Shown piece by piece: positions 1 to 8,090 of a DNA stretch of 39,914 nucleotides (positions within the stretch are counted from its first letter, which is position 1; every line of letters starts with the position of its first letter). Source of the stretch: Pseudomonadales bacterium (lineage in GTDB: Bacteria > Pseudomonadota > Gammaproteobacteria > Pseudomonadales > Pseudohongiellaceae). The notes beneath the pieces were generated by a model. It worked only from the letters and a program-made list of their open reading frames with translations, was not told the origin of the DNA and did not search any database. The stretch lies in contig JAJDVS010000063.1 of NCBI GenBank assembly GCA_022825945.1, positions 1-39,914 of the forward strand. Direction: 5' to 3'. A program made the translations under genes and the position numbers.

Positions 1-611
1 ACACGGTGTACACCCGCATGAACCGCTGGTCGAAGAAGGGCGTGCTCGACCGCGTGTTCGAACAACTGCAAAGGGAACGGATCGTGCGCGTCAAGGTCGA
101 GGCGTTCGGTCTCGACAGCACCAGCGTGAAGGTGCATCCGGCCGGCACGGGCGCGATAAAAAAAACGGCCCGCAATCCATCGGCAAGTCCCGGGGAGGAT
201 GGAACACCAAGATTCATATGGTTGCCGCGGATGCTCGAACGGCGGTAGCGTTCACGCTCTCTCCCGGCAACGCCCACGATTCCCCGGAAGGCCGCGCGCT
301 CCTGAGTGGCCTGGAAGCGCCCGCCGGCAACCCGGCGCTGGTCATGGACCGCGCGTACGAGGACAACGCCACCCGCCAACTGGCCCTCGACCTTGGTTTC
401 GTGCCCGTGGTTCCGCCGAAACGCAACCGCAACGACCCTTGGGAATACGATAGGGAGTTGTATAAGAGGCGCAACGAGGTCGAACGGCTGTTCCGGCGCT
501 TGAAGGGCTTCCGCCGGATATTTTCGCGCTTCGAGAAACTCGATGTCGTCTTCCTGGAATTCATCGTTTTCGTGCTGATAATCGAGTCGTTGCGTTAGTA
601 TTAACACACCC
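1..611 (+). mobile_element. IS5-type insertion sequence, 3' part (left end outside window)
   Basis: The window opens inside an insertion sequence whose transposase resembles the two-frame IS5 family (IS427-like group). The right end is probably near 611: the transposase stops at 598, and 597-611 reads AGTATTAACACACCC and is followed by TA at 612-613. TA is a common target duplication in this group. The left inverted repeat lies before base 1, so the terminal repeat cannot be confirmed here. The family and the exact right end are inferences from protein similarity and layout. Confidence 0.7.
3..598 (+). CDS. IS5-family DDE transposase, 5'-partial, two frames joined by a -1 frameshift
   Basis: The first frame enters at the window edge with TVYTRMNRWSKKG and carries the first catalytic Asp in DSTSVKVH. 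It runs into eight A residues at 158-165. After a -1 shift there, the protein continues as NGPQSIGKSRGGWN and joins the second frame, which holds MVAADARTA, the second Asp in MDRAYEDNA, and the final Glu region RRNEVERLFRRLKGFRR before the stop at 598. IS elements of this group often make transposase by programmed -1 slippage on an A-run. An ordinary inactivating frameshift would look the same, so activity is uncertain. The N-terminal DNA-binding part lies outside the window. Confidence 0.75.
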   Translation, partial: GVHPHEPLVEEGRARPRVRTTAKGTDRARQGRGVRSRQHQREGASGRHGRDKKNGPQSIGKSRGGWNTKIHMVAADARTAVAFTLSPGNAHDSPEGRALLSGLEAPAGNPALVMDRAYEDNATRQLALDLGFVPVVPPKRNRNDPWEYDRELYKRRNEVERLFRRLKGFRRIFSRFEKLDVVFLEFIVFVLIIESLR

Positions 612-878
612 TAGCCTCATGATGTTACGCTCCCGGTTATTTACAGTTTTATTGCGTTAAATTTACTTACGGGACGGATGCTATCATGGGCTGTCGACGA
701 CTACCTTTTCTTGATTTTTCATATGCTTACAAACCCGTGCAATGTGTGGTGGTTCGAGTTCGAAGCCTGCAGGGATGTATTGACGGCGTCCGCCTTACAC
801 CCCGGCCAGACTGCGGCGAGATGTAAACTACCAACTACCAGCAAAACCAAGCCGCCAGCTCCAATGGAGTGATCCAAA
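612..878. other. Intergenic region between IS end and recombinase gene
   Basis: About 270 bases, more AT-rich than the surroundings at 612-720. No convincing gene, tRNA or terminator is visible. The segment just before 879 carries GGAG at 866-869, nine bases before the recombinase ATG. It may contain the promoter and an attachment site of the recombinase, but I cannot identify either. Confidence 0.4.
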
Positions 879-2081
879 ATGCCAGCAAGGAAATGCCCGA
901 AACCCTTCTTCGACACCCTCGAAGAACTCCCCAATCCCTACAAATCCCCCGTCCGCGACATCTCCCATCTCCTCCGCAATCCTCCGGAGGACGCCATCAA
1001 CGACTACCAGTACGCCAGCGAATTCATCTTCAGCTACCGCGGCAGCACCGACACCTTCAGCACCTACCGCCGGGAAATCGAACACTTTCTCCACTGGTGC
1101 TGGCTCATACGCAGGAAATCACTCAAGGACATCGCCCGGGAAGATTTCGAAGACTACGTGGATTTCGCCCGCAATCCGCCGGCGAACTGGATTGGCGGCA
1201 GCACCGTCGCCCGCTTCATCGACAAGGAAGGTCGCCGCGTTCCCAATCCCCGGTGGCGACCCTATGTCGGCAGCGGCAGCGAATACGCCCTCTCCCAGTC
1301 CGCCCTGCAATCACTGTTCAGCGTACTCAGCAGCTTTTACAACTTTCTCATCCAGGAAGGTTACGCAGCCACCAATCCCGTTTCCCGCATGCGCCAGAAA
1401 AGCAAATACCTGCGCGGACGCCAGGGCGCAGCCAGTATCCGGCGGCTTTCCCCCCTGCAATGGGAATTCGTGATCGAGACCGCCGGCAAGATGGCCGACG
1501 AGAACCCCGCGGTCCACGAACGCACCCTGTTCATCATGAACGCACTCTTTGCCCTGTATCTGCGAATTTCCGAACTCGCGGAAACCGAACGCTGGCAGCC
1601 CCAGATGGGACATTTCCAGCTCGACCAGGAGGGCAACTGGTGGTTTCTCACCGTGGGCAAGGGCAACAAGGAGCGCGAGATTTCAGTCAGCAACGCCATG
1701 CTCGGAGCGTTAAAACGCTATCGCCGCGCCCGGGGCCTGCCCCCCCTGCCCGTCCCCGGGGAAGCCACGCCGTTGCTGCGCAAGAATCGCGGCGGCGGCG
1801 GAATCAGTAGCACCCGCCATATCCGCCGCATCGTGCAACAATGCTTTGACAGGGCCGTGGCGGGCATGCGCGAGGAAGGATTTACCGACGAAGCCGACCG
1901 GCTCGCCGAAGCCACCGTGCACTGGCTGCGCCATACCGGCATATCCGAGGACATCAAGCATCGCCCCCGGGAACACGTGCGCGACGACGCCGGCCACGGC
2001 TCCAGCGCCATTACCGACCGTTACATCGATGTGGAACGCACTGAACGCCATGCCAGCGCAAGACACAAGCGAATTCGCTGA
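879..2081 (+). CDS. Tyrosine recombinase / phage-type integrase
   Basis: A 400-residue site-specific recombinase. The N-terminal half holds a SAM-like core-binding domain (about residues 55-165, STYRREIEHFLHW). The C-terminal catalytic domain has the expected residues: Arg229 in YLRISELAE, a Lys in GKGNKER (261 or 264), His348 and Arg351 in HWLRHTG, His373 in AGHGSSAITD and the nucleophile Tyr382 in DRYID. All catalytic positions are present, so it is probably active. It is larger than XerC or XerD (about 300 residues) and has no partner gene. It sits alone between an IS remnant and prc, 2.6 kb from the nearest tRNA, so it may be an orphan from a lost integrative element. The ATG follows GGAG at a nine-base spacing. 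Confidence 0.85.
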   Translation: MPARKCPKPFFDTLEELPNPYKSPVRDISHLLRNPPEDAINDYQYASEFIFSYRGSTDTFSTYRREIEHFLHWCWLIRRKSLKDIAREDFEDYVDFARNPPANWIGGSTVARFIDKEGRRVPNPRWRPYVGSGSEYALSQSALQSLFSVLSSFYNFLIQEGYAATNPVSRMRQKSKYLRGRQGAASIRRLSPLQWEFVIETAGKMADENPAVHERTLFIMNALFALYLRISELAETERWQPQMGHFQLDQEGNWWFLTVGKGNKEREISVSNAMLGALKRYRRARGLPPLPVPGEATPLLRKNRGGGGISSTRHIRRIVQQCFDRAVAGMREEGFTDEADRLAEATVHWLRHTGISEDIKHRPREHVRDDAGHGSSAITDRYIDVERTERHASARHKRIR

Positions 2082-2367
2082 GCGAAACCGCAAGGCCGCT
2101 CCTCGCCACTCAGCGTGGAGCGAAGCATGGTTGCAAAGTCCTGGGAGCCTGCGGCGCAAGCTCCTGGGCAAATCTGTCAAAACTCTGGCAAGAAACGACT
2201 TCACTGCGGATTTTTAAGACCTGGATACGGTTTCTTCGCCAAAACGCTGGATTTGGCAGTGATTTCCGGCTTAAGCTACGAAGCTGTCGTCCGCATCGGC
2301 GTGGATATCTCCTGACGGGAGTCTGATGCGGTCGGTCGAAACGATGATCAGCGAGGAAACCCATCGC
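2082..2367. other. Intergenic region before prc, with a mini repeat remnant
   Basis: Short open frames here show no recognisable protein. The only structured feature is the 25-base near-palindrome at 2143-2167, which matches the two ends of repeat family 1 joined together (separate entry). The region must also hold the prc promoter, but no clear sigma70 pair stands out. Confidence 0.4.
2143..2167. repeat. Internally deleted remnant of palindromic repeat family 1
   Basis: The bases GGGAGCCTGC at 2143-2152 match the left end of the 163-bp repeats at 18490, 25335, 27271 and 39774. They are followed directly by GGCGCAAGCTCCTGG at 2153-2167, which matches the right end with one change. The roughly 140-base interior is absent. 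A deletion derivative is the simplest reading. Chance is possible for so short a sequence. Confidence 0.45.
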
Positions 2368-4653
2368 ATGAGCCCAGACAGATTGCGCCTGCCGGCGTTT
2401 GCCGTGTCCGTCCTGTTCGCAGGTTTTTGCCTCGGCCAGAATCCCGCCACCAGCGAAGTCCGCGCCGATGCGGATGGGTCGGCAATCGTCGATGATGACG
2501 CCCTGCCCCTGGTGCTCGACATCGATGAGTTGTACGCTCCGCTCAGCCCGGAGCCGATCTACGGCCCCACGGCCATCGAACTGATCGAGGTATTGCAGTC
2601 CAAGCACTATCTTCCCATCGAAATCGATGACGATTACTCGTCCCTGGTGTTCGACAACTTCCTCGACGCGCTTGACGGCGACCATCTCTACTTCCTGCGC
2701 GAGGATATCGACTACCTCAGCACCTGGCGCTACAGCATCGACGATCACCTGCGCGAAGGCAGCCTCACGCCGGGTTATGAAATCTACAACCTGTATTACC
2801 AGCGCCTGCTCGAGCGCCTGGTCTACGCTATCAACCGGGTCGAGAACCATATCCCGGAAATGGATTTCACCCTCGATGAATACCTGGTCATCGATCGGGA
2901 AGACGCGCCTTACGCCGAAACCGTGGCGGAACTCGATGAAATCTGGCGCCTGCGGGCCAAGAACAGCGTATTGAACCTGAAACTCGCCGGCGACAGCAAC
3001 GAGGAAATCCGCGAAAAGCTCTCCAAACGCTACCGCGGTCGACTCAACCGCATGTTGCAGACCAATGCCAAGGACGCTTTTCAGGCGTACCTCACCACCA
3101 TTGCCCGGGTTGCCGACCCGCACACCGCGTACTTTTCACCCCAGGATTCGGAAACCTTCAATATGGGCCTGTCGCTTTCCCTGCAGGGAATCGGCGCCCA
3201 ACTCACCACGGAAGACGAATTCACCACCATTGTCGAACTGATCAAGGGCGGCCCCGCCGAACGCGGCAATGAACTGCGGGAAGGCGACCGTATCATCGGC
3301 ATCGGCCAGGGCCCCGAAGGCGAGATACAGGATGTGGTGGGCATGCGTCTTGATGATGTGGTGGCCCAGATTCGAGGCGAAAAAGGCACCGTGGTGCGAC
3401 TTAATGTCATTCCCGCCAATGCCGTCAATGAATCCAGCGCCACCATCGTCAATATCACCCGGGACACGGTGCGACTTGAGGACCAGTCGGCCCGGGCCGA
3501 AACCATCGAAGTGCCCCACAATGGGCGCGACTACAAGGTGGGCATTATCCATTTGCCCACCTTCTATCTGGATTTTGAAGCGGCGTCCCGGGGCGAGGAA
3601 GATTTCAAGAGTTCCACCAGGGACGTGCGCAATCTGCTCGGGGAACTCCAGCGGGACAATGTGGACGCCGTGGTGGTGGACCTGCGCAACAACGGCGGCG
3701 GCAGCCTTGGCGAAGCCAACCAGCTTGTGGGCCTGTTCATTGAAACCGGCGCCACGGTGCAGGTGCGCTATTCCGGTCTCGGCAACGGCTATACCCGCTC
3801 CTTCGGCGACAACGACCCGGAAGTCGCCTGGGCCGGCCCCATGGCGGTACTCGTCAATCGCAACAGCGCCTCGGCTTCGGAAATCTTTGCCGGCGCCATC
3901 CAGGACTACCAGCGCGGCCTCGTCCTCGGCGGTCAGACCTTTGGCAAGGGCACAGTACAGGAAATCATCCCCATGGAATATGGCCAGGCCAAGCTGACCC
4001 GCTCCAAGTTCTACCGCGTTTCCGGCGGCAGCACCCAACATCGCGGCGTGGAGCCGGACATCAGCTTCCCCGACATGTTCGAAGCCTATGAGCAGATCGG
4101 CGAAAGCAGCCTTGACGGCGCCCTGCCCTGGGATACCGTGCGGCCCGTGGAATACCGCGCCTATCTGCCGGTACGGGAGTACATTCCCCAATTGACCCGA
4201 CTGCACCGGCATCGCGCGGCGCGCTCGCCGGACTTCATCTACCTCAACGCGCAGATCGCCATCGCCCGCGAACAGCAGGAACGGGAAACCTGGCCTCTCA
4301 ATGAGGCAAACCTCAATGCCCAGACCGAAGCTGAACGGCGCCGCAATATCGAAACCGAAAACATGCGCCGTTTCCTCAAGGGCCTGCCACTGCTCGATAT
4401 TCTCGAAGGCGATGAGGAAGAAGCAGACTCTGTGGAAACCGCCGCTGCGGAACCCGAGGCAACGCCGGATGAGGCCAATGCCAAACTCGCCGCCGAAGAT
4501 GCGGCAAACGAGCCGGAAGCCGAGCCCGCGGCCGATTCGGACGCCGCAGAATCCAGTGAAGAGCTCGACCCGTTGCTTGAGGAAAGCGCCCGGGTACTCG
4601 CCGACTATATCAGCCTCAGCGAACGCCAGATCAGCGCGGTTGGCGGCTTTTAA
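2368..4653 (+). CDS. prc: Carboxy-terminal (tail-specific) processing protease Prc, S41A family
   Basis: A periplasmic serine protease that degrades or trims proteins from their C-terminus, including cell-wall and lipoprotein factors in E. coli. I start at ATG 2368, preceded by AGGA about ten bases upstream. It yields a hydrophobic Sec signal (MSPDRLRLPAFAVSVLFAGF). An upstream in-frame ATG at 2326 would bury the signal. An N-terminal helical region is followed by a PDZ domain (LSLSLQGIGAQL through GDRIIGIGQG), then the protease core with the catalytic Ser in VNRNSASASEIFAGA and the Lys in GQTFGKGTVQE. A charged Glu/Ala-rich C-terminal region of the DUF3340 type ends the protein. The length, 761 residues, is slightly longer than the 680 or so of E. 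coli Prc because of the acidic tail. Confidence 0.93.
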   Translation: MSPDRLRLPAFAVSVLFAGFCLGQNPATSEVRADADGSAIVDDDALPLVLDIDELYAPLSPEPIYGPTAIELIEVLQSKHYLPIEIDDDYSSLVFDNFLDALDGDHLYFLREDIDYLSTWRYSIDDHLREGSLTPGYEIYNLYYQRLLERLVYAINRVENHIPEMDFTLDEYLVIDREDAPYAETVAELDEIWRLRAKNSVLNLKLAGDSNEEIREKLSKRYRGRLNRMLQTNAKDAFQAYLTTIARVADPHTAYFSPQDSETFNMGLSLSLQGIGAQLTTEDEFTTIVELIKGGPAERGNELREGDRIIGIGQGPEGEIQDVVGMRLDDVVAQIRGEKGTVVRLNVIPANAVNESSATIVNITRDTVRLEDQSARAETIEVPHNGRDYKVGIIHLPTFYLDFEAASRGEEDFKSSTRDVRNLLGELQRDNVDAVVVDLRNNGGGSLGEANQLVGLFIETGATVQVRYSGLGNGYTRSFGDNDPEVAWAGPMAVLVNRNSASASEIFAGAIQDYQRGLVLGGQTFGKGTVQEIIPMEYGQAKLTRSKFYRVSGGSTQHRGVEPDISFPDMFEAYEQIGESSLDGALPWDTVRPVEYRAYLPVREYIPQLTRLHRHRAARSPDFIYLNAQIAIAREQQERETWPLNEANLNAQTEAERRRNIETENMRRFLKGLPLLDILEGDEEEADSVETAAAEPEATPDEANAKLAAEDAANEPEAEPAADSDAAESSEELDPLLEESARVLADYISLSERQISAVGGF

Positions 4654-4669
4654 CTGATTTGGCAAGAAT

Positions 4670-4759
4670 TGGCGGAGGGGGAGAGATTCGAACTCTCGGA
4701 GGACTTTCGCCCTCGCTGGTTTTCAAGACCAGTGCATTCAACCGCTCTGCCACCCCTCC
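4670..4759 (-). tRNA. tRNA-Ser (anticodon TGA)
   Basis: On the minus strand the acceptor stem GGAGGGG (4753-4759) pairs with CCCCTCC, followed by discriminator G and an encoded CCA at 4670-4672. The anticodon loop CTTGAAA gives TGA. The long variable arm (about GCGAGGGCGAAAGTCCTCC) is typical of class II tRNA-Ser, and the T loop GTTCGAATC is canonical. The length is 90 bases. It lies 16 bases beyond the convergent end of prc and downstream of queA on the same strand. Confidence 0.96.
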
Positions 4760-4827
4760 GCAGGGGCGGGGAATCTTACAACAGTTTCACCATCAGGCAA
4801 ATTACCCACGGGAATTCCTCGCAGATT

Positions 4828-5871
4828 CTACGCATTGTCAGAGATGAACATGGCGTCGCCGTAGCTGTAGAAGCGGTAATCATGGACGATGGCTTCGCGG
4901 TAGGCGTTTAGCAGGGCCTGTCTGCTGCCACAGAAGGCACTGACGAGCATGAGCAGGCTCGAACGCGGCAGGTGGAAGTTGGTAATGAGCGCATCCACGG
5001 TACGAAAGCGAAAGCCGGGATAGATGAAGATATCGGTTTCACCCCGGAGTTCCTTCAGCGATCCGCCTGCGGCGGCGGATTCGAGGGCGCGAACCACGGT
5101 GGTGCCCACGGCGACCACCCGACCTCCCCGGGCGCGGCAATCCGCCACCGCATCGCAGACCGGACGAGGAACTTCCACCACTTCGCTGTGCATCCGGTGC
5201 CGGCGAATATCCTCCTCGCGCACGGGCTGAAAGGTGCCGGCACCCACATGCAGTGTTACAAAGACGCTTGCCACGCCCATGGCCCTGATTCGTCCAAGCA
5301 ATTCCTCATCGAAATGCAGCCCGGCGGTGGGCGCGGCCACAGCCCCTTCGCGGCTGGCGTAAACGGTCTGGTAATGATCGGCGTCCGCCTCCGATACGGG
5401 CCTGCGAATATAGGGCGGCAGCGGCACCTCGCCAATGCGCCCGAGTACCGTCGCCGGATTCTCGCCGAATTGCAGTTCAAACAACTCGCCGGTCCGGCCC
5501 ACAACTTCAGCCTCCACAATCCCGCCGGAAGCGCCCATAAAGCGCAGCGCGCCCCCAGCCCTGGGCGGCTTGCTCGCCCGCAGTTGGGCCAGCGCCCGGT
5601 CCGGCGGCAATATCCTTTCGATCAGCGCCTCCACCTTGCCGCCGCTGTGCTTTTGGCCACACAGCCGCGCGCGAATTACCCGGGTATCGTTGAGCACAAG
5701 CAGATCGTCGGGGCTGAGCAATTCCGGAAGTTCAGCAAAGCGCCGATGAGCGCAAAGCCCGCTTTCCCGGTCAAGCGCCAGCAGCCTGCTCGCGCTGCGC
5801 TTTGCGGCGGGCTGTTCGGCGACAAGTCTGGTGGGCAGATCGTAATCGTAATCGGCAAGCGAATCGCTCAT
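4828..5871 (-). CDS. queA: S-adenosylmethionine:tRNA ribosyltransferase-isomerase QueA
   Basis: Transfers and isomerises the ribosyl moiety of S-adenosylmethionine onto preQ1 in tRNA (Asp, Asn, His, Tyr), giving epoxyqueuosine. The 347 residues cover the usual family length. The start MSDSLADYDYDLPTRLVAEQP at 5871 matches the conserved N-terminus. The frame stays open further upstream but would then run through tRNA-Leu, so the extension is rejected. Conserved segments include LVLNDTRVIRARL, APTAGLHFD, VTLHVGAGTFQPV and TNFHLPRSSLLMLVSAF. The usual neighbours tgt, yajC and secD are absent here, so queA stands alone between two tRNA genes. Confidence 0.95.
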   Translation of the reverse strand: MSDSLADYDYDLPTRLVAEQPAAKRSASRLLALDRESGLCAHRRFAELPELLSPDDLLVLNDTRVIRARLCGQKHSGGKVEALIERILPPDRALAQLRASKPPRAGGALRFMGASGGIVEAEVVGRTGELFELQFGENPATVLGRIGEVPLPPYIRRPVSEADADHYQTVYASREGAVAAPTAGLHFDEELLGRIRAMGVASVFVTLHVGAGTFQPVREEDIRRHRMHSEVVEVPRPVCDAVADCRARGGRVVAVGTTVVRALESAAAGGSLKELRGETDIFIYPGFRFRTVDALITNFHLPRSSLLMLVSAFCGSRQALLNAYREAIVHDYRFYSYGDAMFISDNA

Positions 5872-5974
5872 AAGTGGTCCGAACCGGCAGGCGCCGCGCA
5901 TTGAATCGCGACGGGCGCTTACTATACCATTCGCCACGCGGCACCCGTCCCGAAGCCCGCGTCCGCCCTGCCCT

Positions 5975-6061
5975 GCCGGAGTGGTGGAATTGGTAGACAC
6001 GATGGATTCAAAATCCATTGCTAGCGATAGCGTGCCGGTTCAAGTCCGGCCTCCGGTACCA
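5975..6061 (+). tRNA. tRNA-Leu (anticodon CAA)
   Basis: The acceptor stem GCCGGAG (5975-5981) pairs with CTCCGGT, followed by discriminator A and an encoded CCA at 6059-6061. The anticodon stem-loop ATGGA-TTCAAAA-TCCAT gives CAA, reading UUG. The D arm GTGGTGGAATTGGTAGACAC, the long variable arm and GGTTCAAGTCC in the T arm are typical of class II tRNA-Leu. The length is 87 bases. It diverges from queA. The first stem-loop of the downstream repeat, which ends in a T-rich run, could terminate it. Confidence 0.96.
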
Positions 6062-6083
6062 GATCCATGGCCATGTCGAAACC

Positions 6084-6208
6084 AAGTATTCTCTGAAAAA
6101 CAAAAGCGTGGTTTTGTTTTGCTCCCGAATTCAATGGCTTACGCCATCGAATTCGGCGGCACTTCCATGTGCCGCAGGGAGGCTCTGACTTGATCAGAGC
6201 TTCCCTAA
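6084..6208. repeat. Multi-hairpin repeat family 2, copy 1 (four stem-loops)
   Basis: Four consecutive stem-loops lie almost without spacers. They are 6097-6120 (nine-pair A/T stem, loop GCGTGG), 6126-6155 (GAATTC and ATGGC stems around TTAC, one A/C mismatch), 6156-6175 (GCGGCAC stem, loop TTCCAT) and 6176-6206 (13-pair stem, loop CTTGA). From about 6100 onward the sequence matches 30397-30504 with two differences seen by eye. Compared with that copy, this one lacks a fifth hairpin. The missing 32 bases are bounded by AAAAC direct repeats in the longer copy. It could act as a terminator for tRNA-Leu or as a structured RNA. The function is unknown. Confidence 0.85.
6097..6120 (+). terminator. 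Possible terminator of tRNA-Leu within the hairpin repeat
   Basis: A nine-pair stem (AAAACAAAA with TTTTGTTTT) with loop GCGTGG starts 36 bases after the tRNA. Its right arm ends in T-rich sequence. The stem is AT-only, which is weak for an intrinsic terminator. The following GC-richer stems could add to it. Inferred from structure only. Confidence 0.3.
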
Positions 6209-6319
6209 TGTTGCCAGCCATCCGGGTGCCATATCCACGCGCGCTGCCCCGAAGGGGTTTGGTTGCTTCCCTGTGCAAATCTGAAACCGGAACGACTCAC
6301 AGGCAAGTGGCTCTGGACA

Positions 6320-6348
6320 TTGCGAAAAGGGCTTAGCATTATTGTAAA
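6320..6348 (+). promoter_or_regulatory. Putative sigma70 promoter of the secreted LolA-like gene
   Basis: TTGCGA at 6320-6325 and TGTAAA at 6343-6348 are separated by 17 bases. They lie about 27 bases upstream of the preferred ATG at 6375. Both hexamers are imperfect, so this is a candidate only. Confidence 0.35.
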
Positions 6349-6374
6349 ATCGCATCAGGAAAGTGATCGAAAGC

Positions 6375-7187
6375 ATGGCGATGCTCATCTTGAAACGAAT
6401 TGTCCTCGGTATGGCAATGGTCCTGTTGCTGAGCCTTGGCTATGCCCACGCTCAATCGCCGCTGGATCCTGCGCCGGAAAATCCGGATCTGGATGGCAGG
6501 ATAATTGTTGAAATGGCCCAGGAGGCCGCCGGAGGCGAAACATTCATTTCCCCCGGTACCTTGCTGCTATCCGGCTACAATGTCATTTACGACGAAGGCG
6601 GTGAAAGTCAGATTTGGGACCCTTATGCCATGTGGCGGGAATTCGTGGATCAGAAGACCGACGCCCACTCCGCCAGCGGCAAGGTGAGAATAGAAGCCTG
6701 GAGAGAAGCAAGGCTTGCCATGTTGCTGAGTTTCGACGGCAAGGCGACCTACAATGAATCTGGCCGGATGGCAGACCGGTCAGCCAATGCGATGTGGAAC
6801 AGCAATTTCGGATTTGGCGCGATCCGCAACGCCCTGGACGAAGGTTGGACCCAGCAGCGCCGGGCCGACAGGGCGGTTGAAGGCAAGCCCGCCTATATGG
6901 TCGAACTGACCGACCCGGATGGCGGAAAGACACTATTCGGCTTCGATCAAGGGAATTTTGACATTCTTTATGTCGGCTTCGACACACCACGCGGCTGGCA
7001 CGAACGCCGCTATTCCGACTATTTCTCCAAGCCGGACATTAACTGGCGGCAAGCGGGCCGGGTCAGCCTTTTCTACAACGGCGTAAAGGCCAATCAAGCT
7101 GTGTGGACCGATTTCAAGATAGGCGAAGATTTCCCGGATAGTATTTTTGTCATCGACAAAATCCCCGAAAACCCAACCTTTCGGTAA
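6375..7187 (+). CDS. Secreted protein of unknown function, LolA-like fold suspected
   Basis: A roughly 270-residue protein with a clear Sec signal peptide (LKRIVLGMAMVLLLSLGYAHA, cleavage likely after AHA), so it is probably periplasmic. I do not recognise a named family. The layout resembles periplasmic lipoprotein-sorting (LolA/LolB-like) beta-sheet proteins: AGGETF near the start of the mature part, a middle segment GWTQQRRADRAVEGKPAYMVEL, and near the end the pattern of a substrate-conversion sheet (RRYSDYF, FKIGEDFPDSIFVID). That is inference from pattern only. A GTG at 6363 is in frame but sits directly on AGGAAAG, so ATG 6375 is preferred. It stands alone, convergent with tRNA-Lys. Confidence 0.7.
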   Translation: MAMLILKRIVLGMAMVLLLSLGYAHAQSPLDPAPENPDLDGRIIVEMAQEAAGGETFISPGTLLLSGYNVIYDEGGESQIWDPYAMWREFVDQKTDAHSASGKVRIEAWREARLAMLLSFDGKATYNESGRMADRSANAMWNSNFGFGAIRNALDEGWTQQRRADRAVEGKPAYMVELTDPDGGKTLFGFDQGNFDILYVGFDTPRGWHERRYSDYFSKPDINWRQAGRVSLFYNGVKANQAVWTDFKIGEDFPDSIFVIDKIPENPTFR

Positions 7188-7276
7188 GCATCTTCGACCC
7201 ATCCCTGAGTCGCAAGCACCTATCCCCCTCCTGATGCCAACGTCCATCCTCCATCGAAATCGATGCCTTGTGGTTT

Positions 7277-7352
7277 TGGTGGGCCGTATAGGATTCGAAC
7301 CTATGACCAAAAGGTTAAAAGCCTTCTGCTCTACCAACTGAGCTAACGACCC
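7277..7352 (-). tRNA. tRNA-Lys (anticodon TTT)
   Basis: On the minus strand the acceptor stem GGGTCGT (7346-7352) pairs with ACGGCCC, including one G-T pair, followed by discriminator A and CCA at 7277-7279. The anticodon stem-loop GAAGG-CTTTTAA-CCTTT gives TTT. D arm AGCTCAGTTGGTAGAGC and T arm GGTTCGAATCC are canonical. The length is 76 bases. tRNA-Lys(UUU) is a known substrate for wobble 2-thio and 2-selenouridine modification, and the selenouridine synthase gene lies at 26189-27340. Confidence 0.97.
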
Positions 7353-7388
7353 GGGAAGCGCGCAATCTTACTACCAATTCAGAAAAAC

Positions 7389-8090
7389 TCAAGCCGTCCG
7401 GTACACTGTCGGGTCAACGAGCCCCGCGGCAGCGAATCCCTCCCGCCGCAGGCGGCAACTGTCGCAGCGGCCGCAGGCCCTGCCATCGATATCGGCCTGA
7501 TAGCAGGAAACCGTTTTGGCGAAATCCACCCCGAGCCCGGCGCCGGTCTGGATGATTTCGGATTTGCTCAGATGCAACAACGGCGTTTCGAGAGAAATCC
7601 TGCCTCCCTCGACACCGGTGCGGGTCGCCAGATGAATCAGCCGCTGGAAAGCCGCCACATACTCTGGGCGGCAATCGGGGTACCCGGAATAGTCCAGGGC
7701 GTTGACGCCGATGAAAATCGCGCCGGCTTCCAGCACTTCGGCCCAGGCCAATGCGTATGCGAGAAAAACCGTATTGCGCGCCGGCACATAGGTGGAGGGT
7801 ATTCCCCGGGTTTCTTCCATGGGAACGGTAATCCCGGTATCGGTGAGAGCCGACCCACCGAATTCGCCAAGGGGCAAGGGAAGCACACGATGCTCGGTGA
7901 CTCCTTGCGCCCTGGCCTGGGCTGCGGCCGCCCTGGTCTCCGCCCGCGAGCGCTGGCCATAGTCAAAAGTCAGCGCGTAACACAGAAAACCCGACTCCCT
8001 TGCCACCGCCAGCGAGGTGGCGGAATCAAGCCCGCCGGACAGCAATACCACCGCGCGCCTGACGCCGGCACCGGTCGCAATCGTCACCAC
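7389..8090 (-). CDS. queC: 7-cyano-7-deazaguanine synthase QueC
   Basis: ATP-dependent conversion of 7-carboxy-7-deazaguanine to preQ0 in queuosine synthesis. The PP-loop motif [10 protein letters not shown] lies near the N-terminus, and the C-terminal zinc site is [14 protein letters not shown] with the upstream Cys in [19 protein letters not shown] and [17 protein letters not shown] are family signatures. The GTG at 8088-8090 overlaps the last base of the queE stop TAG, which fits translational coupling. An ATG at 8114 is also in frame but would extend the N-terminus without homology. About 233 residues, normal for the family. Confidence 0.94.
   Translation of the reverse strand: MVTIATGAGVRRAVVLLSGGLDSATSLAVARESGFLCYALTFDYGQRSRAETRAAAAQARAQGVTEHRVLPLPLGEFGGSALTDTGITVPMEETRGIPSTYVPARNTVFLAYALAWAEVLEAGAIFIGVNALDYSGYPDCRPEYVAAFQRLIHLATRTGVEGGRISLETPLLHLSKSEIIQTGAGLGVDFAKTVSCYQADIDGRACGRCDSCRLRREGFAAAGLVDPTVYRTA

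Larger units (their letters stand above)
6062..6374. other. Intergenic region holding repeat family 2, copy 1, and a promoter
   Basis: A 313-base non-coding stretch between tRNA-Leu and a secreted-protein gene. Its first half is the multi-hairpin repeat at 6084-6208. Its second half holds the putative promoter at 6320-6348 and the start region of the downstream gene. No gene is supported here. Confidence 0.7.

Noticed and set aside
5872-6018. N-terminal extension of QueA to 6018
   Set aside because: It would run through the tRNA-Leu gene. Family homology begins at MSDSLADYDYD.
6084-6208. CRISPR-like or tandem repeat array
   Set aside because: The hairpins differ in sequence and are not spaced by unique spacers. 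The RNase E hexapeptide repeat (22469-22597) is coding. Neither is a CRISPR.
4670-7352. Functional tRNA-queuosine cluster (queA, queC and queE near three tRNA genes)
   Set aside because: The tRNAs are Ser, Leu and Lys, which are not queuosine substrates. The proximity is probably coincidental or inherited synteny.
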